Of a stretch of DNA of 46,703 nt, positions 6,412 through 15,738 are shown piece after piece. The position numbers and the translations under genes were made by a program. Position 1 is the stretch's first letter, and each line of letters begins with the position of its first letter. Source of the DNA: an uncultured Clostridia bacterium (GTDB lineage: Bacteria > Bacillota > Clostridia > TANB77 > CAG-508). The notes below the pieces were generated by a model that saw only the letters and a list, made by a program, of their open reading frames with translations, did no database searches and had not been told where the DNA came from. The stretch lies in contig CALXHF010000011.1 of the NCBI GenBank assembly GCA_944388035.1, positions 1 through 46,703 of the forward strand, given 5' to 3'.

Positions 6412-7818
6412 TTACTTCTTTTGAGCAGTCTCTTCTGCAATTTGGCAAGCATAGCCAATGTAAGAATCAGGAGTAAGACCGAGAAGAACATATTTGTCCT
6501 CATCGGAAAGACTATCAATGGACTTAATAAAGCTATGGATATCTTCCTTAGACATCCTCTTGCCTCTCGTCAGTTCCTTTAGTTGCTCGTAAGCATTAGG
6601 AATACCGTACTTACGAAGCATAGTCTGAATTGGCTCAGCCAAAACCCCCCAATTTCCTGCAAGATCTTCGGCAATTTTTTCAGTATTCACCATAACTCTC
6701 CCCAAACCACTAGTAGTTTGAGTAATAGCTTGGAGTGAATATCCAAATGCAATACCAATGTTCCTCTGTGAAGAAGAATCAGAAAGGTCTCTCTGCATAC
6801 GAGAAATAGGAAGCTTGTTAGACAAAGCCATAAAAATGGCATTAGACATATCTACATTAGACTCTCCGTTCTCGAACTTAATAGGATTAACCTTGTGAGG
6901 CATTGTGCTACTACCAACTTCATCCTTGACCACTTTCAGTATGAAATATTCCATACTGATATAAAGCCACATATCTTGGTCAAGGTCACGAACAATATTG
7001 TTAAAGTTCCTAATTGCGTCAAAAATATGACACATATAGTCGTGGCTTTCAATCTGTGTAGTAACAGGGTTGAAAGTAAGACCAAGCTTTTCTTCAACAA
7101 ACCTTCTGTTGAAATTTGGCCAATCCACCTTTGGGAAAGCAATCGAAATTGCTGCATAGTTGCCTGTCGCTCCATTGAACTTAGCGAGAGGCTCTATCTG
7201 CTTCACATTTGCTAGTGAACTCCTCAAACGATGAACATAAACCGCAAATTCTTTACCAACAGTAGTAGGCGTTGCAGGCTGTCCGTGAGTGTGAGCAAGC
7301 ATTGAAGTATCTGCATACCTCATTGTAAAGTTCTCAAGGCTACTAATAAGTTTTTCAGCCTCAGGAATCCAGACATCTTCAAGTGCAGACTTCAAAATCT
7401 TGGCATAAGCACTGTTAGTAATATCCTCTGACGTACATCCGATATGGACATAGCTGACAAGCTCATCCATCCCAAAATCTCTTAGCTCATCATCTATGTA
7501 ATATTCTACTGCCTTCACATCGTGGTTAGTAGTAGCCTCGATTTCCTTTACTCTTTCAAAGGACTCTCCTGAAAAACTCTCATAGATATTAAGAATTTCC
7601 GGAATTCTTTCCTTCGGAAAAGTTTCCAAAATGCTACTACCCTTGAGGTTCTCTAGCATAAAAATGAGCCAGTTTACCTCGACCCACACTCTGTGCTTCA
7701 CAAGTCCATACTCGGAAAAGTACGGGGCAAACCTCCTTCCAATGTTGGAATAGCGACCGTCTAGTGGAGAAATCGCCAAACCTTCACTAGAAATTCCATA
7801 GAGCTCGTCCTTACTCAT
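6412..7818 (-). CDS. purB: Adenylosuccinate lyase
   Basis: 468 residues. PurB splits adenylosuccinate to AMP and SAICAR to AICAR, both with release of fumarate, in purine synthesis. The protein begins with the ISPLDGRY motif of the longer, E. coli-like PurB type, has THGQPATPTTVGKEF in the middle and carries the fumarate-lyase signature SSTMPHKVNPIKFENGE near residue 305. It is a single-gene unit with its own promoter(s) and terminator. The start has an AAAGGAAG site. Base composition is clearly higher in G+C than its neighbours (27 of 60 bases in 6541-6600), and codons such as GCC, CTC and GTC are used freely, which suggests transfer from another lineage. Confidence 0.95.
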   Translation of the reverse strand: MSKDELYGISSEGLAISPLDGRYSNIGRRFAPYFSEYGLVKHRVWVEVNWLIFMLENLKGSSILETFPKERIPEILNIYESFSGESFERVKEIEATTNHDVKAVEYYIDDELRDFGMDELVSYVHIGCTSEDITNSAYAKILKSALEDVWIPEAEKLISSLENFTMRYADTSMLAHTHGQPATPTTVGKEFAVYVHRLRSSLANVKQIEPLAKFNGATGNYAAISIAFPKVDWPNFNRRFVEEKLGLTFNPVTTQIESHDYMCHIFDAIRNFNNIVRDLDQDMWLYISMEYFILKVVKDEVGSSTMPHKVNPIKFENGESNVDMSNAIFMALSNKLPISRMQRDLSDSSSQRNIGIAFGYSLQAITQTTSGLGRVMVNTEKIAEDLAGNWGVLAEPIQTMLRKYGIPNAYEQLKELTRGKRMSKEDIHSFIKSIDSLSDEDKYVLLGLTPDSYIGYACQIAEETAQKK

Positions 7819-7958
7819 TTTTCTTCCTTTCTCTCCTTGCTTACATTTGCACTTACCAAATCAAAAACTTATTCTACCTCCTTTTCTAAAGGTTATTAAA
7901 CAGTGTCTTACCATAGATGTCAAACTACTTTAGAAATACAATAGTTTTGACAAATAAA

Positions 7959-7987
7959 ATTATAGCATAATTTATGTAAATTGTAAA
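7959..7987 (-). promoter_or_regulatory. Promoter of purB
   Basis: On the minus strand TTTACA (7982-7987), 17 bp, TATAAT (7959-7964). A second candidate nearer the gene is TTGACA (7918-7923), 17 bp, TTTAAT. No purine riboswitch or PurR-type element was recognised in the roughly 140-bp leader. Confidence 0.7.
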
Positions 7988-7991
7988 CTAC

Positions 7992-8018
7992 AAAAAAATA
8001 GGAGATACCTCTCCTATT
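7992..8018 (-). terminator. Terminator of glgP
   Basis: An 8-bp stem (7997-8004 with 8011-8018) followed by seven T on the minus strand. It overlaps the stop codon of glgP (8014-8016). Confidence 0.9.
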
Positions 8019-10587
8019 CCTTAGTTACCCATTTTATTAAATCCAAATTTGCTGGTTCTAATATCATTTCATTTTTTGGCATAACTCTAAATGTATAACC
8101 ATAATTTCCACCAGATGTTAATTCTAGTTTGGCTGTATAATAATATTTTCTTTCTTCAGGATTTTCTTCAGTTAGTTCCATTGGAATTATATTTATATCC
8201 TCTACAATTCCATTTTCTAGAATTTTACCATAATAAACTTGCACTGTTACATTATCTACATCTATATTTGGAAGTGTTACTTCACAGGCCACCTCTATCT
8301 TGTTTCCAGCATCTATTGTAATATTATCTAAATCTTCTTCAGTTTGTACTATTTTAACATCTTTCCAATTTGTATACAAATCCTTTTTCCATGAGTTAAA
8401 TGTTGCAACATTATCAATATCACTATAATATTTCTTAGTTAATTTACAAAGTGGCATATAATAATTATTTGTATAATCTACAAGCATTCTAGATGTACTA
8501 TATTTTCCACCTGTAGTTATAATAGAATTTTTCATTAGTTCTATCCATTTTGTTGGCATATTATTTTTATCTCTTTCATAAAATGTCGGAATGATTTTTT
8601 CTTCTAAAGTTTTGTATAAACTTTGGCTATCTGCTTGGTCTTGAGCTTCATAAGAATCATATTCTTGGTTACTTCCAATTGTCCAACCATTGTTTTGAGT
8701 ATATCCTTCTGCCCACCAACCATCTAAAACACTGAAATTTATCACTCCATTTACAGAAGCTTTTTGTCCAGATGTTCCAGATGCTTCCATAGGTCTTCTA
8801 GGGTTATTTAGCCAAACATCAACTCCACTTATTAAATATCTTGACATTGCTATATTATAATTTTCAAGCAAGAATATCTTTCCTTTAAATTGTGGCATCA
8901 TAGATATCTGGTGAATATATCTGATTAAATCTTGACCTTCTTTATCTTGTGGGTGTGCTTTTCCTGCAAAAATTAATTGCACAGGTCTATCAGAATTATT
9001 TATAATCTCTGTTATCCTTTCTAAATCTTTAAAAATTAAAGTTGCTCTTTTATATGTCGCAAATCTTCTTGCAAAACCTATAGTTAATGCATTTGGATTT
9101 AATTTTGATATTATTTCATTAATATCTTCATAACTGTAACCTGAACGTCTTAATCTTTCATAAGTATTATCTTTCACTAATCTTAACAATTTTACTTTTC
9201 TATCATTGTGAATATTCCATAACTTATCATTTGGTACATTTCTAATCTTTTCCCATACTTGGTCTTGATACATATTATCTTGCCAATATGGTATTAAATA
9301 TTTATTAAATAATTCTTTCATCCTTGGAGCAAGCCATGAACAAGTATGAATACCATTTGTTACATAACCAATTGGCGCTTCATTTGCTGCAATATTTGGC
9401 CATACTTCTCCAAATAATTCTCTAGATACTGCTCCGTGAAGTTTACTTACTCCATTTTTCTTTCCAGCAATCTTTAAAGCTAATATTCCCATATTAAAGC
9501 CATTATCTAATTCTTTTCCAGGTTTCATACCAAGTCTTAAAAACTCTTCTCTTGTCAAACCTAATCTTGGCCAGAAATCTTTAAAATATTTCTCTACTAA
9601 ATCAAGTGGAAATATATCATTTCCTGCAGGTACTGGAGTATGTGTTGTAAATACAGTTTTTGAACTTGCAATATCTTTTGCAACATCAAATGATACTTGT
9701 TTATCTTTAATAATATTTTTCATAAGTTCTAATGTTAAAAATGCTGAATGTCCTTCATTCATATGATAAACAGTTGGGGTTAGTTTTAAATATTTAGTAA
9801 GAAGCTCTACACCAGCTTGTCCCAAAACTATCTCTTGACGAATTCTCATTTCTTGGTCTCCACCATATAATCTTAAAGTCACATCTCTATCTTCTGGGTT
9901 ATTTTTTTCAATATCTGAATCTAGTAAATATAAAGTAACTCTTCCTACTTTTATACTCCAAACTTTTAAATATAATCTTCTTTTTGGAAATTTAACATAT
10001 ATAATTAAATCATCACCAATATCATTTTTTACAGGATTTATTGGTAAATCATATAAATCAATATCATTATATTCTGTTTGTTGATTTCCATCACCATCTA
10101 TTTTTTGATTAAAATATCCATTTTTATAAAGCAAACCCACTGCAATAAGAGGAATTCCTAAGTCACTTGCTGATTTTAAATGGTCTCCTGATAAAATTCC
10201 AAGACCTCCTGAATAAATAGGTATTGTTTGATCTAGACCATATTCAGCAGAAAAATATGCAATTAAATCATCTTTTTCTTCTGGGTATTTTTTAGTAAAC
10301 CAAGTATTTTTACTGTTCATATATCCATCAAAATCTTCTACTATTTTATCATATTCTTTTAAGAAGTTGACATCTTTTGCTACATTTTCTAATCTTTCTT
10401 GTGATACGTGTTTTAAGAATTTAATTGGGTTTTTATTAGAATTCTCCCATAAATCTCCATCTATTCTTTGAAATAATCTTAAAAATTCTGTATTCCAAGA
10501 CCACCATAAATTATTTGAAATTTCTGATAATTTTTCTATTCTTTTTGGCAATTGTGGGTTAACTGTTATCCTATTAAATACATACAT
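8014..10587 (-). CDS. glgP: Alpha-glucan (glycogen/maltodextrin) phosphorylase, GT35
   Basis: 857 residues. The enzyme releases glucose-1-phosphate from alpha-1,4-glucans using pyridoxal phosphate. The N-terminus (LPKRIEKLSEISNNLWWSWN) is the DUF3417 domain of the Thermotoga/archaeal-type phosphorylases. Substrate residues lie in VYHMNEGHSAFL and GLGILSGDHLKSASDLG. The PLP lysine is in EASGTSGQKASVNG, near residue 608. About 90 extra C-terminal residues (from CEVTLPNIDVDNVTVQVYYG) look like a beta-sandwich of the kind found after this subtype. The start has AAAGGAGG. It is a single-gene unit with its own terminator, divergent from the DUF4364 gene. Confidence 0.95.
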   Translation of the reverse strand: MYVFNRITVNPQLPKRIEKLSEISNNLWWSWNTEFLRLFQRIDGDLWENSNKNPIKFLKHVSQERLENVAKDVNFLKEYDKIVEDFDGYMNSKNTWFTKKYPEEKDDLIAYFSAEYGLDQTIPIYSGGLGILSGDHLKSASDLGIPLIAVGLLYKNGYFNQKIDGDGNQQTEYNDIDLYDLPINPVKNDIGDDLIIYVKFPKRRLYLKVWSIKVGRVTLYLLDSDIEKNNPEDRDVTLRLYGGDQEMRIRQEIVLGQAGVELLTKYLKLTPTVYHMNEGHSAFLTLELMKNIIKDKQVSFDVAKDIASSKTVFTTHTPVPAGNDIFPLDLVEKYFKDFWPRLGLTREEFLRLGMKPGKELDNGFNMGILALKIAGKKNGVSKLHGAVSRELFGEVWPNIAANEAPIGYVTNGIHTCSWLAPRMKELFNKYLIPYWQDNMYQDQVWEKIRNVPNDKLWNIHNDRKVKLLRLVKDNTYERLRRSGYSYEDINEIISKLNPNALTIGFARRFATYKRATLIFKDLERITEIINNSDRPVQLIFAGKAHPQDKEGQDLIRYIHQISMMPQFKGKIFLLENYNIAMSRYLISGVDVWLNNPRRPMEASGTSGQKASVNGVINFSVLDGWWAEGYTQNNGWTIGSNQEYDSYEAQDQADSQSLYKTLEEKIIPTFYERDKNNMPTKWIELMKNSIITTGGKYSTSRMLVDYTNNYYMPLCKLTKKYYSDIDNVATFNSWKKDLYTNWKDVKIVQTEEDLDNITIDAGNKIEVACEVTLPNIDVDNVTVQVYYGKILENGIVEDINIIPMELTEENPEERKYYYTAKLELTSGGNYGYTFRVMPKNEMILEPANLDLIKWVTKE

Positions 10588-10746
10588 TTTTTATTCCTCC
10601 TTTGTATTTTAAAGCATTTATCTTTTCTTTTTGTATTTCTTTTTATTTTATTTTTTAATATTTTACATATCCATTATCTACTAAATATATTCGTTTGTCA
10701 AATGTTTTAGGAATTTTTCTTAATTATTTTTTTGATGTTTTTTTCA

Positions 10747-10775
10747 TTTACTTTTTTTGTTAAATGTGATATACT
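10747..10775 (+). promoter_or_regulatory. Promoter of the DUF4364 gene
   Basis: TTTACT (10747-10752), 17-bp spacer, TATACT (10770-10775), 34 bp before the start codon. It overlaps in-frame codons upstream of the chosen ATG, supporting the shorter protein. Confidence 0.6.
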
Positions 10776-10809
10776 TTTCAAAGAAAAACAAAGTAAGGAG
10801 TGTTTATTT

Positions 10810-11352
10810 ATGAGTTCTAATTCAGATAATACTACTACTTTGGCAGAAAATAAGGTTTTAATCTTATATATATTAAATCTTATTAATAATGATATAAAAC
10901 AAGATGATTTGTTTAAATTAATAAATTCGATAAATGATATAAACTATTTTATTTTTAAACAAATTTTAACAGATTTAATTGATTCCAAATTAGTAGGTAC
11001 ATATACTAAAGAAGAACAAGTAATAAAAATCACAGAAGAAGGGAAAAATGCATATTTACTTACAAAAGATGTATTACCAGGCTTATTAAAATTAAAAGCA
11101 GATTTTGTTTTTAATAAAGATTTTTCTTCTATCGAAAATGAAGGATCTGTTACAGCTGAGTTTATGCCTAAAAATGAAAATTCATATACTGTTAAATGTA
11201 AAATTATTGAAAACAATGAGACAATTTTTGAAGTAAAAACTTTTGTTGGTTCTAGAGAAAGAGCCAAAAAAATTGTTGATAACTGGAATAAACAAGCAAA
11301 CACAATATACCCAGAAATTTTAAATCTACTATTAAAAGATGAAAAAAAATAA
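10810..11352 (+). CDS. DUF4364 family winged-helix protein
   Basis: 180 residues from the ATG at 10810, which has a TAAGGAG site; 26 upstream codons are open but carry the promoter and do not fit the family. The N-terminal half (LAENKVLILYILNLINNDI, then ILTDLIDSKLVGTY and IKITEEGKNAYLL) is a PadR/MarR-like winged helix. The C-terminal half (VTAEFMPKNENSYTVKCKII...FEVKTFVGSRERAKKIVDNW) is the conserved beta-rich part of DUF4364, a family common in Clostridia and presumed to be transcriptional regulators. No target is known. It is monocistronic and ends in a bidirectional terminator. Confidence 0.85.
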   Translation: MSSNSDNTTTLAENKVLILYILNLINNDIKQDDLFKLINSINDINYFIFKQILTDLIDSKLVGTYTKEEQVIKITEEGKNAYLLTKDVLPGLLKLKADFVFNKDFSSIENEGSVTAEFMPKNENSYTVKCKIIENNETIFEVKTFVGSRERAKKIVDNWNKQANTIYPEILNLLLKDEKK

Positions 11353-11374
11353 GGATAGTCTCCTTATTTTTTCT
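11347..11374. terminator. Bidirectional terminator
   Basis: A 9-bp stem (11347-11355 with 11361-11369, AAATAAGGA/TCCTTATTT) with A and T runs on both sides, between the convergent DUF4364 and YlbF-family genes. Confidence 0.9.
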
Positions 11375-11377
11375 TTA

Positions 11378-11713
11378 TTATTGCATTACATCTCTTATTG
11401 CTTCACCAATTATTTTATTCACATCTGCAATTAAAATATTGAATTTTGTTTCAGCTTCAAAAAACCTTTTTGCTTCTTCATCTTCTACTAATTCTGCATA
11501 TTCTTTTTGCATTTCTTTATATTTTTCTTCATTATTCTTTCCAGTTTGCATCATTTCTAATTGTACTTCATATCTTAATTTTTCGAACTTATCCATTTTT
11601 TCTTTTAAATTATGGTTTAAATTTAAAGTTTCTTTTGCCATTTTATAATTAACATATTCTTCAGAAGCTTTTATCTCTCCTGCTAATCTATTTGCTGTAT
11701 CATAAACATTCAT
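11378..11713 (-). CDS. YlbF/YmcA (Com_YlbF) family protein
   Basis: 111 residues from the ATG at 11713; a GTG three codons earlier is possible. The protein is almost all alpha-helical: MNVYDTANRLAGEIKASEEY, then LKEKMDKFEKLRYEVQLEMMQ and AKRFFEAETKFNILIADVNKII. This is the Com_YlbF pattern. In Bacillus, YlbF, YmcA and YaaT form a complex that directs RNase Y and influences competence and sporulation. It lies just downstream of the DUF3048 gene (38 bp) and probably shares its transcript. Confidence 0.85.
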   Translation of the reverse strand: MNVYDTANRLAGEIKASEEYVNYKMAKETLNLNHNLKEKMDKFEKLRYEVQLEMMQTGKNNEEKYKEMQKEYAELVEDEEAKRFFEAETKFNILIADVNKIIGEAIRDVMQ

Positions 11714-11751
11714 CTTCTTCACACTTTCTTTATTTATTTTTAATATATTAT

Positions 11752-12837
11752 TTAGGTATTATTAGTTATAGCAGTATTTCCAGTTCCTTCTTCTTCCGGT
11801 CCTTCAATTTCTACTTTTCTATCTGTTGGACATATATGTACAAATGTATTTCCATCATTTACATTTATTACATTTCCTTCTAAGTCTTGATATATAGTTT
11901 TCTCATCTCTTGCTTCTTTTATACATTTTATTGGTATTGCTTTTCCATTTGTAATATAATATCCGTCAAATGTTCCTATATTTTTAAGCCCTTGTCTACC
12001 TTTATTTTCTGTATCTGATAATGTATAGTTGTCACAATAGGTTATTATAATATTTTTTACAGTTAGTGGTTTTTCTGTATCCCAATCAACTTGTTGTTCT
12101 TGTCTTGCATATCTTTCATAAACTTTATTTTCTTCATCATAATAATATTCTACATCTTGAAGTTGTGAGTGTGGTATTATTATTTCTGTTGCTGGTTCTC
12201 CATTATCTAAATTCACTTCATCTGTTACATAATTTAATACAGATGTTTCATCAGATGTTGTTCTATATTTTTTATTTTGTGCTGATTTTAATAATTTTTC
12301 TGTACTTGTTACTGCATTATGTGGAGCATATTTGTCTTTTACTCTCCAGAAAGTTGTTCCATCTTCTGCTATTCCATTTATATCATTTATGCTATATTTT
12401 TTAATATCACTTTGTGCTTGTGGACTTTGTCCAAAATGTACATATATAGCATCATTTTCCATTGCATAATCTATAAAATAATGTCTTGCACTTCTAACAG
12501 GTCCTATTTTTTCCAAATTCGCTCCTTTAAATAATGCCATTAATCTTGTTTCTCCACCTTCTACAATTATTTCATAAACCATATATGCTTCTTGAAGTCC
12601 AGCTTGTGGCCAAGCATCTTCATGATTATCTATCATTACTGCAAATGGTCTATCATTTCCTTTAAATATTTGTACAGTTTTTTCTTCTTCTACTTCTGCT
12701 ACAAGTGTTTCATTTTCATTTGCCACAGGCTCAGCCTCTTCTTTTTCCTTCACTATTTTATAGGCTAAAACTCCACCTGCTACAATTACTAATATAACTA
12801 AAATTGCAACTAAAATCTTTACTCCACCTTTTTCCAT
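11752..12837 (-). CDS. DUF3048 (YerB-like) membrane-anchored protein
   Basis: 361 residues. One N-terminal transmembrane helix (about 8-28) places the rest outside the cell; there is no lipobox cysteine, unlike Bacillus YerB. An acidic linker is followed by the DUF3048 domain: RPFAVMIDNHEDAWPQAGL, YEIIVEGGETRLMALF, KIGPVRSARHYFIDYA and VHFGQSPQA are the family's conserved segments. The second half (EVNLDNGEPATEIIIP...GYYITNGKAIPIKC) is the usual C-terminal DUF3048 domain. Function is unknown in all members. The start has an AGGAG site, 12 bp after the ybeY stop, so it belongs to the yqfC-yqfD-ybeY transcription unit or follows it closely. Confidence 0.88.
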   Translation of the reverse strand: MEKGGVKILVAILVILVIVAGGVLAYKIVKEKEEAEPVANENETLVAEVEEEKTVQIFKGNDRPFAVMIDNHEDAWPQAGLQEAYMVYEIIVEGGETRLMALFKGANLEKIGPVRSARHYFIDYAMENDAIYVHFGQSPQAQSDIKKYSINDINGIAEDGTTFWRVKDKYAPHNAVTSTEKLLKSAQNKKYRTTSDETSVLNYVTDEVNLDNGEPATEIIIPHSQLQDVEYYYDEENKVYERYARQEQQVDWDTEKPLTVKNIIITYCDNYTLSDTENKGRQGLKNIGTFDGYYITNGKAIPIKCIKEARDEKTIYQDLEGNVINVNDGNTFVHICPTDRKVEIEGPEEEGTGNTAITNNT

Positions 12838-12849
12838 AGTTCAACTCTC

Positions 12850-13326
12850 CTATTTTCTTAATATCTTTAAATCATTTAATATCTTCTCTTCCTTAGGTCT
12901 CATTATTTTTTTGTCTTCTTCTTGTATATGGTCATATCCCATTAAGTGATAAAAGCCATGTACTAGCATATAGCTAAGTTCCCTTTCAAAACTATGTCCA
13001 TATTCTTTTGCTTGTTCTTTTACCTTTTCAATAGAGATAATTAAATCTCCTAAAACTTCTTGATGTTCAAAATCATTATTTTTTATTTTTTCTTCTAATT
13101 CTTCTTTTTCAAACATAGGAAAAGAAAGAACATCAGTTGCTCTATCTATATTCCTATATTGTTTATTTATTTTTCTAATATTTTCTGGATTTGTTAGAGT
13201 TATTGTAATATATAATTTAGAATTTTCTAAATTTTCTTCCTCAAAACATTTATTTAATACTTTTTCTATTGTTTGTTCATATTCTTTATTTTTGTCAATA
13301 TCTTTATATATTACTTCAAAAAACAT
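12850..13326 (-). CDS. ybeY: Endoribonuclease YbeY (16S rRNA maturation)
   Basis: 158 residues. The zinc-binding motif HGFYHLMGYDH supplies His123, His127 and His133. RATDVLSFPMF upstream is the second family motif. YbeY processes the 3' end of 16S rRNA and takes part in ribosome quality control. Its ATG directly follows the stop of the upstream gene (TAAATG), implying coupled translation. The conserved Clostridia order yqfC-yqfD-phoH-ybeY is kept, except that phoH is replaced by an unknown gene. Confidence 0.95.
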   Translation of the reverse strand: MFFEVIYKDIDKNKEYEQTIEKVLNKCFEEENLENSKLYITITLTNPENIRKINKQYRNIDRATDVLSFPMFEKEELEEKIKNNDFEHQEVLGDLIISIEKVKEQAKEYGHSFERELSYMLVHGFYHLMGYDHIQEEDKKIMRPKEEKILNDLKILRK

Positions 13327-14538
13327 TTATGCTACTTCCTTACTTTTAATTTTTGAATATTTTCCTTCTGATTTGTATGAATTTCTTATTTCTTTCATTA
13401 CTCCATAGTCAACTAATTTTCTTTTGTAGTATTTTATAAGTTTACTATAATCTATTTTACTACTTTTAATATTTTTCATATCATTTTTAATGAATAATAT
13501 TTCTTTTTGTTTTACATATTCTATAAAATCAGTTTCTTTTAGTTTTGAAATTTCTTTATATTTATTCCAAAATGCTTTATATTCTTCTCTTTTACTTGGT
13601 GTTTCCCAATATACTTTTGTAGATAATAATTTTATATTATAATCTTCAATTAAATTTATAAGCATTGCATATACTTTTTCCCTCTTTGCTGCAATTTTAG
13701 TATCTTGTACTAATGTTCTTGCATCTTTCAATAATTTTTCATAACATTGTTCTGCAACAATTAGTGGTAAGCTGTGTGTAAATAATTTTCTGCTTATTCC
13801 AAGTAATATCATATTTTTTTCTATATTATCTTTTGTATCTAATTTTCCAACTGTGTAACTTTCAAATTTTTCATATTCTGATACTATATTTTTTAAATTT
13901 TCATCATAATTGATTTCTAATTTTAAAGATAATATATTTTGAATATATTCTTCTAGTGTATGGAATATTTTTATATATATCCACTCTTTTGTACTATCAT
14001 ATTTATTAGTTGTATCTGCAACTTTTATTGAATAATTTTTTAGTATTGATTTATATAATGAGTCCATTTTAGATATATAAAATCTATCATATTTTTCAAT
14101 TAATTTTGTTTTTCCAGATAATTTTATTCCTTCATAATCTAATTCTAATAAATATTTTTGCTTTCTATATTTATATTCTATATACTCATTTTCTTTTAGA
14201 CTAGTTACTTCATAATATCTTGCCATTGCATCTTTTTCGAATTCTGAGGCTGTTCCATTACTTACTTTTTTATATATAGAATCCATTACATATTTATCTA
14301 AAGAATCTAAATATGCTTCATATGCTGAATCATATTTTTTTTCTAAATCACTATTATCAAATTTTTCATCATCTAGTTTATAATTTTCAAATGCTTTTAT
14401 AAGGCTATTTCGTTTTATGGATATAAGCATCCCATTAATTCCTATTCTTGTAGGTATTAATATTCTTGTTAATGTGTTTGTTATTTTATTAAAAAAACTT
14501 TTATCTGCTCCAACAATCTTTAAGCTTCTTTCTTCCAT
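13327..14538 (-). CDS. Hypothetical 403-residue helical protein in the yqfD-ybeY operon
   Basis: I do not recognise this protein. From the ATG at 14538 (AAGGG site 9 bases upstream) it has 403 residues, mostly long charged helices rich in Lys, Glu, Tyr and Ile, without a signal peptide or clear transmembrane segment. The stretch ITNTLTRILIPTRIGINGML near residue 20 is amphipathic or mildly hydrophobic and could touch a membrane. No nucleotide-binding or catalytic motif is seen, and it is not PhoH, which usually sits here (no P-loop). It starts 13 bp after the yqfD stop and ends against ybeY, so co-expression with both is likely. Confidence 0.8.
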   Translation of the reverse strand: MEERSLKIVGADKSFFNKITNTLTRILIPTRIGINGMLISIKRNSLIKAFENYKLDDEKFDNSDLEKKYDSAYEAYLDSLDKYVMDSIYKKVSNGTASEFEKDAMARYYEVTSLKENEYIEYKYRKQKYLLELDYEGIKLSGKTKLIEKYDRFYISKMDSLYKSILKNYSIKVADTTNKYDSTKEWIYIKIFHTLEEYIQNILSLKLEINYDENLKNIVSEYEKFESYTVGKLDTKDNIEKNMILLGISRKLFTHSLPLIVAEQCYEKLLKDARTLVQDTKIAAKREKVYAMLINLIEDYNIKLLSTKVYWETPSKREEYKAFWNKYKEISKLKETDFIEYVKQKEILFIKNDMKNIKSSKIDYSKLIKYYKRKLVDYGVMKEIRNSYKSEGKYSKIKSKEVA

Positions 14539-14551
14539 AATTATCATCCCT

Positions 14552-15736
14552 TCAAAATGCAATTTTTTCATTTGTACCTATGTTTTCAAGTACTTCATAT
14601 GTAACATAAACTAGAACTCCATCAGCTTGTTCATAGGTATTAATGTTTTTATTAACAATATTATCTTTATTTTCAATTTTTTCATCCAATTTCTCTTCTA
14701 ACTGTTTTATCCCTATGTTTTTAGCTTCTTCTACACTATATGTTTTTTCTATTTTTTCTTGTTCTTTATATGTTGTTTTTACAATAGAAATTGGTAAATA
14801 AAAGTCTGAAAATAATTTAATTTTGTTTTCCGTTTCTATTGTATCATAAATTTTAAATTTTGAATACTTTTTTGTAAAATTTATTTGAAAATTGTTAAAT
14901 TTAATACCATATTTTTCTTCTTCGTTTCCTGTATATTTAGTTTCCGTAACATTATATGGAATTTTTACACTTTCTGTATACCAAACTTTTGCTTCTATTT
15001 CAGCTAAGCTATGTACATATCTTATACCTGTAAACTTTCCTTCCATCCAACCATTTACTAGAATATCACCTATGCTTACAGTATCACCTACCTTTACATT
15101 CGCAGTTCCATTTTGTACACTTATTTTAGTAATTATTCCTTCTTTATTTGAAATTATATTACAATATTCATCTTCATCTATTAATTCTGGTTTTTCATCT
15201 GATTTAACTAGTTTTACAATTGCATTTGTTCCTTTTAGTTCAATTCCCATCCATGCAACGTCTTTTCTTTCTAATCTTATTTTATTTATAATTTCTTTTG
15301 TATTAATTTTTCCTTTAAATATTCCCACTTTTAACCCTGCTTTTTCTATATCTTCTCTTATATTTTCTAATTCATAACCATTTTCCTCTTTTATTTCCAC
15401 ATTCCATACAAAACAAGAGGATAACCCTATTAACAACATTATACAAATTAAAAATATAATAAATATTTTTCTTTTTTTATATCTATGTAATAAAAATGGT
15501 ATTCCTTTTTTATTTTTTATTTTAACTTTGCATCCTGTTTTTCTAGCAATTTTACATATTTCTTTAAATTCTTTTATTCTTACATTTAAATTTAACTCTA
15601 TATTATCTTTCCTTTTTAAATTCCAAATTGTTATTTTATTATTTTTACATATATTTATAAATCTTTCTATATAATATCCTTTAACTGATATTTTTAAAAA
15701 ACCTAATATATAACTAAAAATTATTTTAATAAACAT
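14552..15736 (-). CDS. yqfD: Sporulation protein YqfD
   Basis: 394 residues. Conserved YqfD segments are present: the N-terminal GYYIERFINICKNNKITIWN, a transmembrane helix at about 93-112 (FIIFLICIMLLIGLSSCFVW), NVEIKEENGY, IRLERKDVAWMGIELKGTNA, and NIISNKEGIITKISVQNGTA followed by GDTVSIGDILVNGW. YqfD is a membrane protein of the mother-cell sporulation programme. The two-base gap to yqfC and the overlap of ribosome sites show a tight operon. The start has a GAGGG site. Confidence 0.93.
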   Translation of the reverse strand: MFIKIIFSYILGFLKISVKGYYIERFINICKNNKITIWNLKRKDNIELNLNVRIKEFKEICKIARKTGCKVKIKNKKGIPFLLHRYKKRKIFIIFLICIMLLIGLSSCFVWNVEIKEENGYELENIREDIEKAGLKVGIFKGKINTKEIINKIRLERKDVAWMGIELKGTNAIVKLVKSDEKPELIDEDEYCNIISNKEGIITKISVQNGTANVKVGDTVSIGDILVNGWMEGKFTGIRYVHSLAEIEAKVWYTESVKIPYNVTETKYTGNEEEKYGIKFNNFQINFTKKYSKFKIYDTIETENKIKLFSDFYLPISIVKTTYKEQEKIEKTYSVEEAKNIGIKQLEEKLDEKIENKDNIVNKNINTYEQADGVLVYVTYEVLENIGTNEKIAF

Positions 15737-15738
15737 AT

